A DNA stretch of 64,000 nt from Mansonella perstans. Lineage: Eukaryota; Nematoda; Chromadorea; Rhabditida; Onchocercidae. The DNA lies in the NCBI GenBank assembly GCA_037074765.1, contig JBAMDO010000043.1, forward strand, positions 355,501 through 419,500. Direction: 5' to 3'. Made by a program: the position numbers and the translations under genes. Under the pieces are notes generated by a model that saw only the letters and a list, made by a program, of their open reading frames with translations, did no database searches and was not told the DNA's origin. The number at the start of each line of letters is the position of its first letter. Position 1 is the stretch's first letter. This document shows positions 61,326-64,000 of the stretch, piece by piece.

Positions 61326-64000
61326 GATCCGAATGCCTTCTGAAATCGAGAACATGGCGATTAAACGAGTTACATGTGTATAGGTTAACAGTGTTGTTAT
61401 TGCGCTTGAAAACTTTTTTGTCTTCCTCATTAGCAGATTCTTGCATTGCAGTACTCTATGCATAAATTGTTGTTTATTCTTTCAATCAAACTGTATATTG
61501 TCTTTTTTATCAGATCCATTTTTGCGTTATCAAATTGATTGGTTTCGCTCATTTCGTTGCGAAAATTCAATGTCGATAAGCAAATGAGTGACAGTCTATT
61601 ACGTTGGAAAATATGCTCAAGTGATTGTAAAAATAAAGCAAATTTTGTTCTAGATTTGCTCTAGAATCTGACAAATGGATTGGCCATATGCGGAATCAGC
61701 ATCAGTTAGAGGGGCTTTCAATAAATAGCACATGATATTCAGTATATCAGTATACATGTCACCATTGACCCGAGATGTCTCTCAGTTAGGAAATTTGGGG
61801 GAATTAACTAATGTGAAAAAAAAATAACTGCTTCACACTAAAAGTAAGACCAGATTGTCTGGATCGTGTAGTCTAAATAGTTCATATATATTAGCAACGT
61901 CCATGATGACCACAATCTGTTTGTTTTTGCAACAGTAAGAGATTACTCTGCTACTAAACACTCATCAAAATTGACAATTGTAAAAAACACGTTTAATTGG
62001 AGTTGGAAGATCGATGTGTCAGTCTTTAAATGACACTCAAAATTTTTAAAAAACGTGATTTTCAACACTTTTTGAGTAGGTTTAATGAAAGTTGAAGTGA
62101 GTTGAAAGACAAAGACTGGCGTGAATTTGGGAAGATTTCTGGCTAAATTTCCTGAGATCTGTTCGATGAAAAGTGAAAATATCCGGGATTAGACATGAGA
62201 GTTGGAAACGTTGCTAGATTTAATCTCAGTTCATTATCTATTGTTTTAAGTGGAAAATCATGAATCTTGCGTAGATTTCAGGAAATTTAGCCAGAAATCA
62301 TACGGAATTAGTTTTAATACAGCGGGATGGTTACGTTTGAATAATATCTATTGTCAATTCTCAAGTGGCTTACTAATGTATCGAATGATCTGGCTTATTC
62401 CTTTGCTGGCTGGCTCTCTATCAGATATTAAATTAGGCTTTGCATGATAGCTATCCACTAATTGTTAAGAAAGATCTGAAAGAAATTTCAGATTACAATC
62501 TGTTACTAAGTAATGGCTTTGTATTGTTTAATGTGTGCATATGTATATAAGAAAGGTAAAGAGACGAATCTTAAAATGTAATCATCTTCCGAATTAGACA
62601 TTAATTCATTCAATTTTTTAAGTGCTAACCCAAATCTAGTTTTTGATTTATTCTTTGTTAGGCATTATCCATTATTGGCATTTTAGAATTATCATAAGTT
62701 AACATTGGAATATTGTAAAAAGTTCTGGAGAACATTATAATTCTTTTGGCAGTGAGAAAACAAATATTGATTATCAGTATGTGTGGCTCGATTTCCGCAA
62801 TGCCCGAGAAATTTGACCGCTAAATCTTGATGATGCTGTTTCAACGTTGTGAAACATCCAGATTCGTGTGAATTACTATGTTAAAAAAATGCATTTAGAG
62901 TATTTTCGGAGAGACTTTCCAAATTTGCCTCTGTTATGATACATTTGGTAGTTCTAGGTGTATTGCGCAATAGCAAAAGATGTTGTAAAAACGCTTTTTA
63001 TGCATTATCAATTTGATAGAATTTGATGGACGATATGTGTGCGACAGTTGAAGAATTTTCATGAAAACAGTAGAAAATATAAAATGGTATTTCCTAATTA
63101 GTGGAAAAGATTGTTTTGGAGATGACTTCAACAACGTGAAGACTTTGTTTTCTAGGCAGACTTATTATGCATTCTAGAGTTAAGATTTTTTTAGTTGGGA
63201 CAAACTGCTATACAATTTTGCGTATGACGGCGGAAAGAAATGTGACGGGAATGAGCTAAAATAAAGATGAAGCAAAGATAAAGATCATTTATATTCATGA
63301 TTCTATACTGTCGCGGAATACGACCAAAATTCTTGAAGTTTAACTGAATTACCTGTTACTGACCAATAACTGTTATTTCACTCCACTTGCAAAACTACTG
63401 CACCATTGGTTGTGAAGTAGAAAAGGTGCGGAGTTATTTTCTTTTTAACTAATATGTTAAAAGTGTTCATTTGCAGGACTTAGCATTTTCTTGATTAGCA
63501 GGATTTATTATTTCAGTAGAATAAGTAGAATTTATTGTTTTTGAACCGTGCGGTCCATGCTAAAACAAAAAAATCATAGTGGTCTCTGATTCAGAAAATG
63601 TTGGGGACAACTGTATTAAATCAGTGGTTTAGTTCCTCACGACAAAATCATCGCGTCAGTAGCACATTTTATATCTGTTGCTTCATAATGGGATATTTTA
63701 AGTATAGTTTTACTTTTGTAAGGAATAAATATTATAATGAATTTATAGCAGTAATTTGTAGTTTATATGGAGTGACTCATTACTCGTAATTGGTTTAATA
63801 GATCAAGATAACAAGATTTATGGGACAGAAATTGATTTCTAAATATTGCTCTAACAACTGAAGAGATCTTTTGTTAAAATGTAAAGGATTTTTTTTTTTT
63901 TTGTTCTAGTTTAAGTGAGAAAGAAAGGAAATTTCATCTATTGACTGGAAAACGAAGTTTGTACAGAAGAATGAAATATTCAAAATATGACAAGATGTAT
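61326..64000. other. Downstream of TBCK, no gene seen
   Basis: A possible TBCK polyadenylation signal AATAAA lies at 61632-61637, about 300 bp after the stop. The remaining 2.4 kb is AT-rich without supportable genes; plus frames at 62250-62447 and 63598-63789 are short and unrecognised. A T15-type run occurs near 63890. Confidence 0.4.
62134..62299. repeat. 27-bp inverted repeat (foldback), 112-bp spacer
   Basis: Left arm 62134-62160 (gatttctggctaaatttcct plus gagatct) and right arm 62273-62299 (agatttcaggaaatttagcc plus agaaatc) are reverse complements with a single mismatch. No flanking target-site duplication was evident. Confidence 0.9.

Noticed and set aside
61205..61465. Plus and minus ORFs over the TBCK 3' end
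   Set aside because: The terminal TBCK exon reads in another plus frame ending VCVLDGGVQK and stops at 61325.

Overview
The window looks like nuclear DNA of a nematode, probably a filarial or other clade III species. It is AT-rich, has many homopolymer and low-complexity tracts, and its genes are cut into 80-250 bp exons by introns with TTTCAG-type acceptors. The species call is an inference from composition, gene architecture and protein divergence. All gene models were spliced by hand from GT/AG sites, reading-frame phase and remembered family features.

Layout. 559-3461 (-): complete ERp44 orthologue (thioredoxin-family ER quality-control protein). 3.86-4.80 kb (+): small unresolved ORF cluster ending at a good AATAAA. 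6204-7365 (-): complete B9D2/MKSR-2, a ciliary transition-zone protein. 8008-13550 and 17213-19540 (-): two tandem claudin/PMP22-superfamily four-TM genes. They share exon lengths of 101, 132 and 92 nt; the first carries a roughly 410-residue cytoplasmic tail and the second a short one. 19.5-34.6 kb: about 15 kb with almost no supportable genes. 34664-41074 (-), possibly to 41782: a chromatin protein whose motif order matches vertebrate PWWP2A/PWWP2B. 45838-47051 (-): 3' part of an unrecognised gene. 47-55 kb: gene-poor, with two minisatellites. 55440-61325 (+): complete 18-exon TBCK orthologue (pseudokinase, TBC, rhodanese-like). 61.3-64 kb: no gene seen, one near-perfect foldback.

The genes belong to separate cellular systems (ER thiol retention, cilia, membrane/junction proteins, chromatin, endosomal transport); I see no operon tying them together. 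The most notable items are the PWWP2-like protein in a worm, the tandem claudin-like pair with PDZ-ligand C-termini and very different tails, and the uncharacterised gene at 46 kb. The species, the first exon of the PWWP2-like gene, one exon junction of the long claudin-like gene and the identity of the small ORFs remain open.
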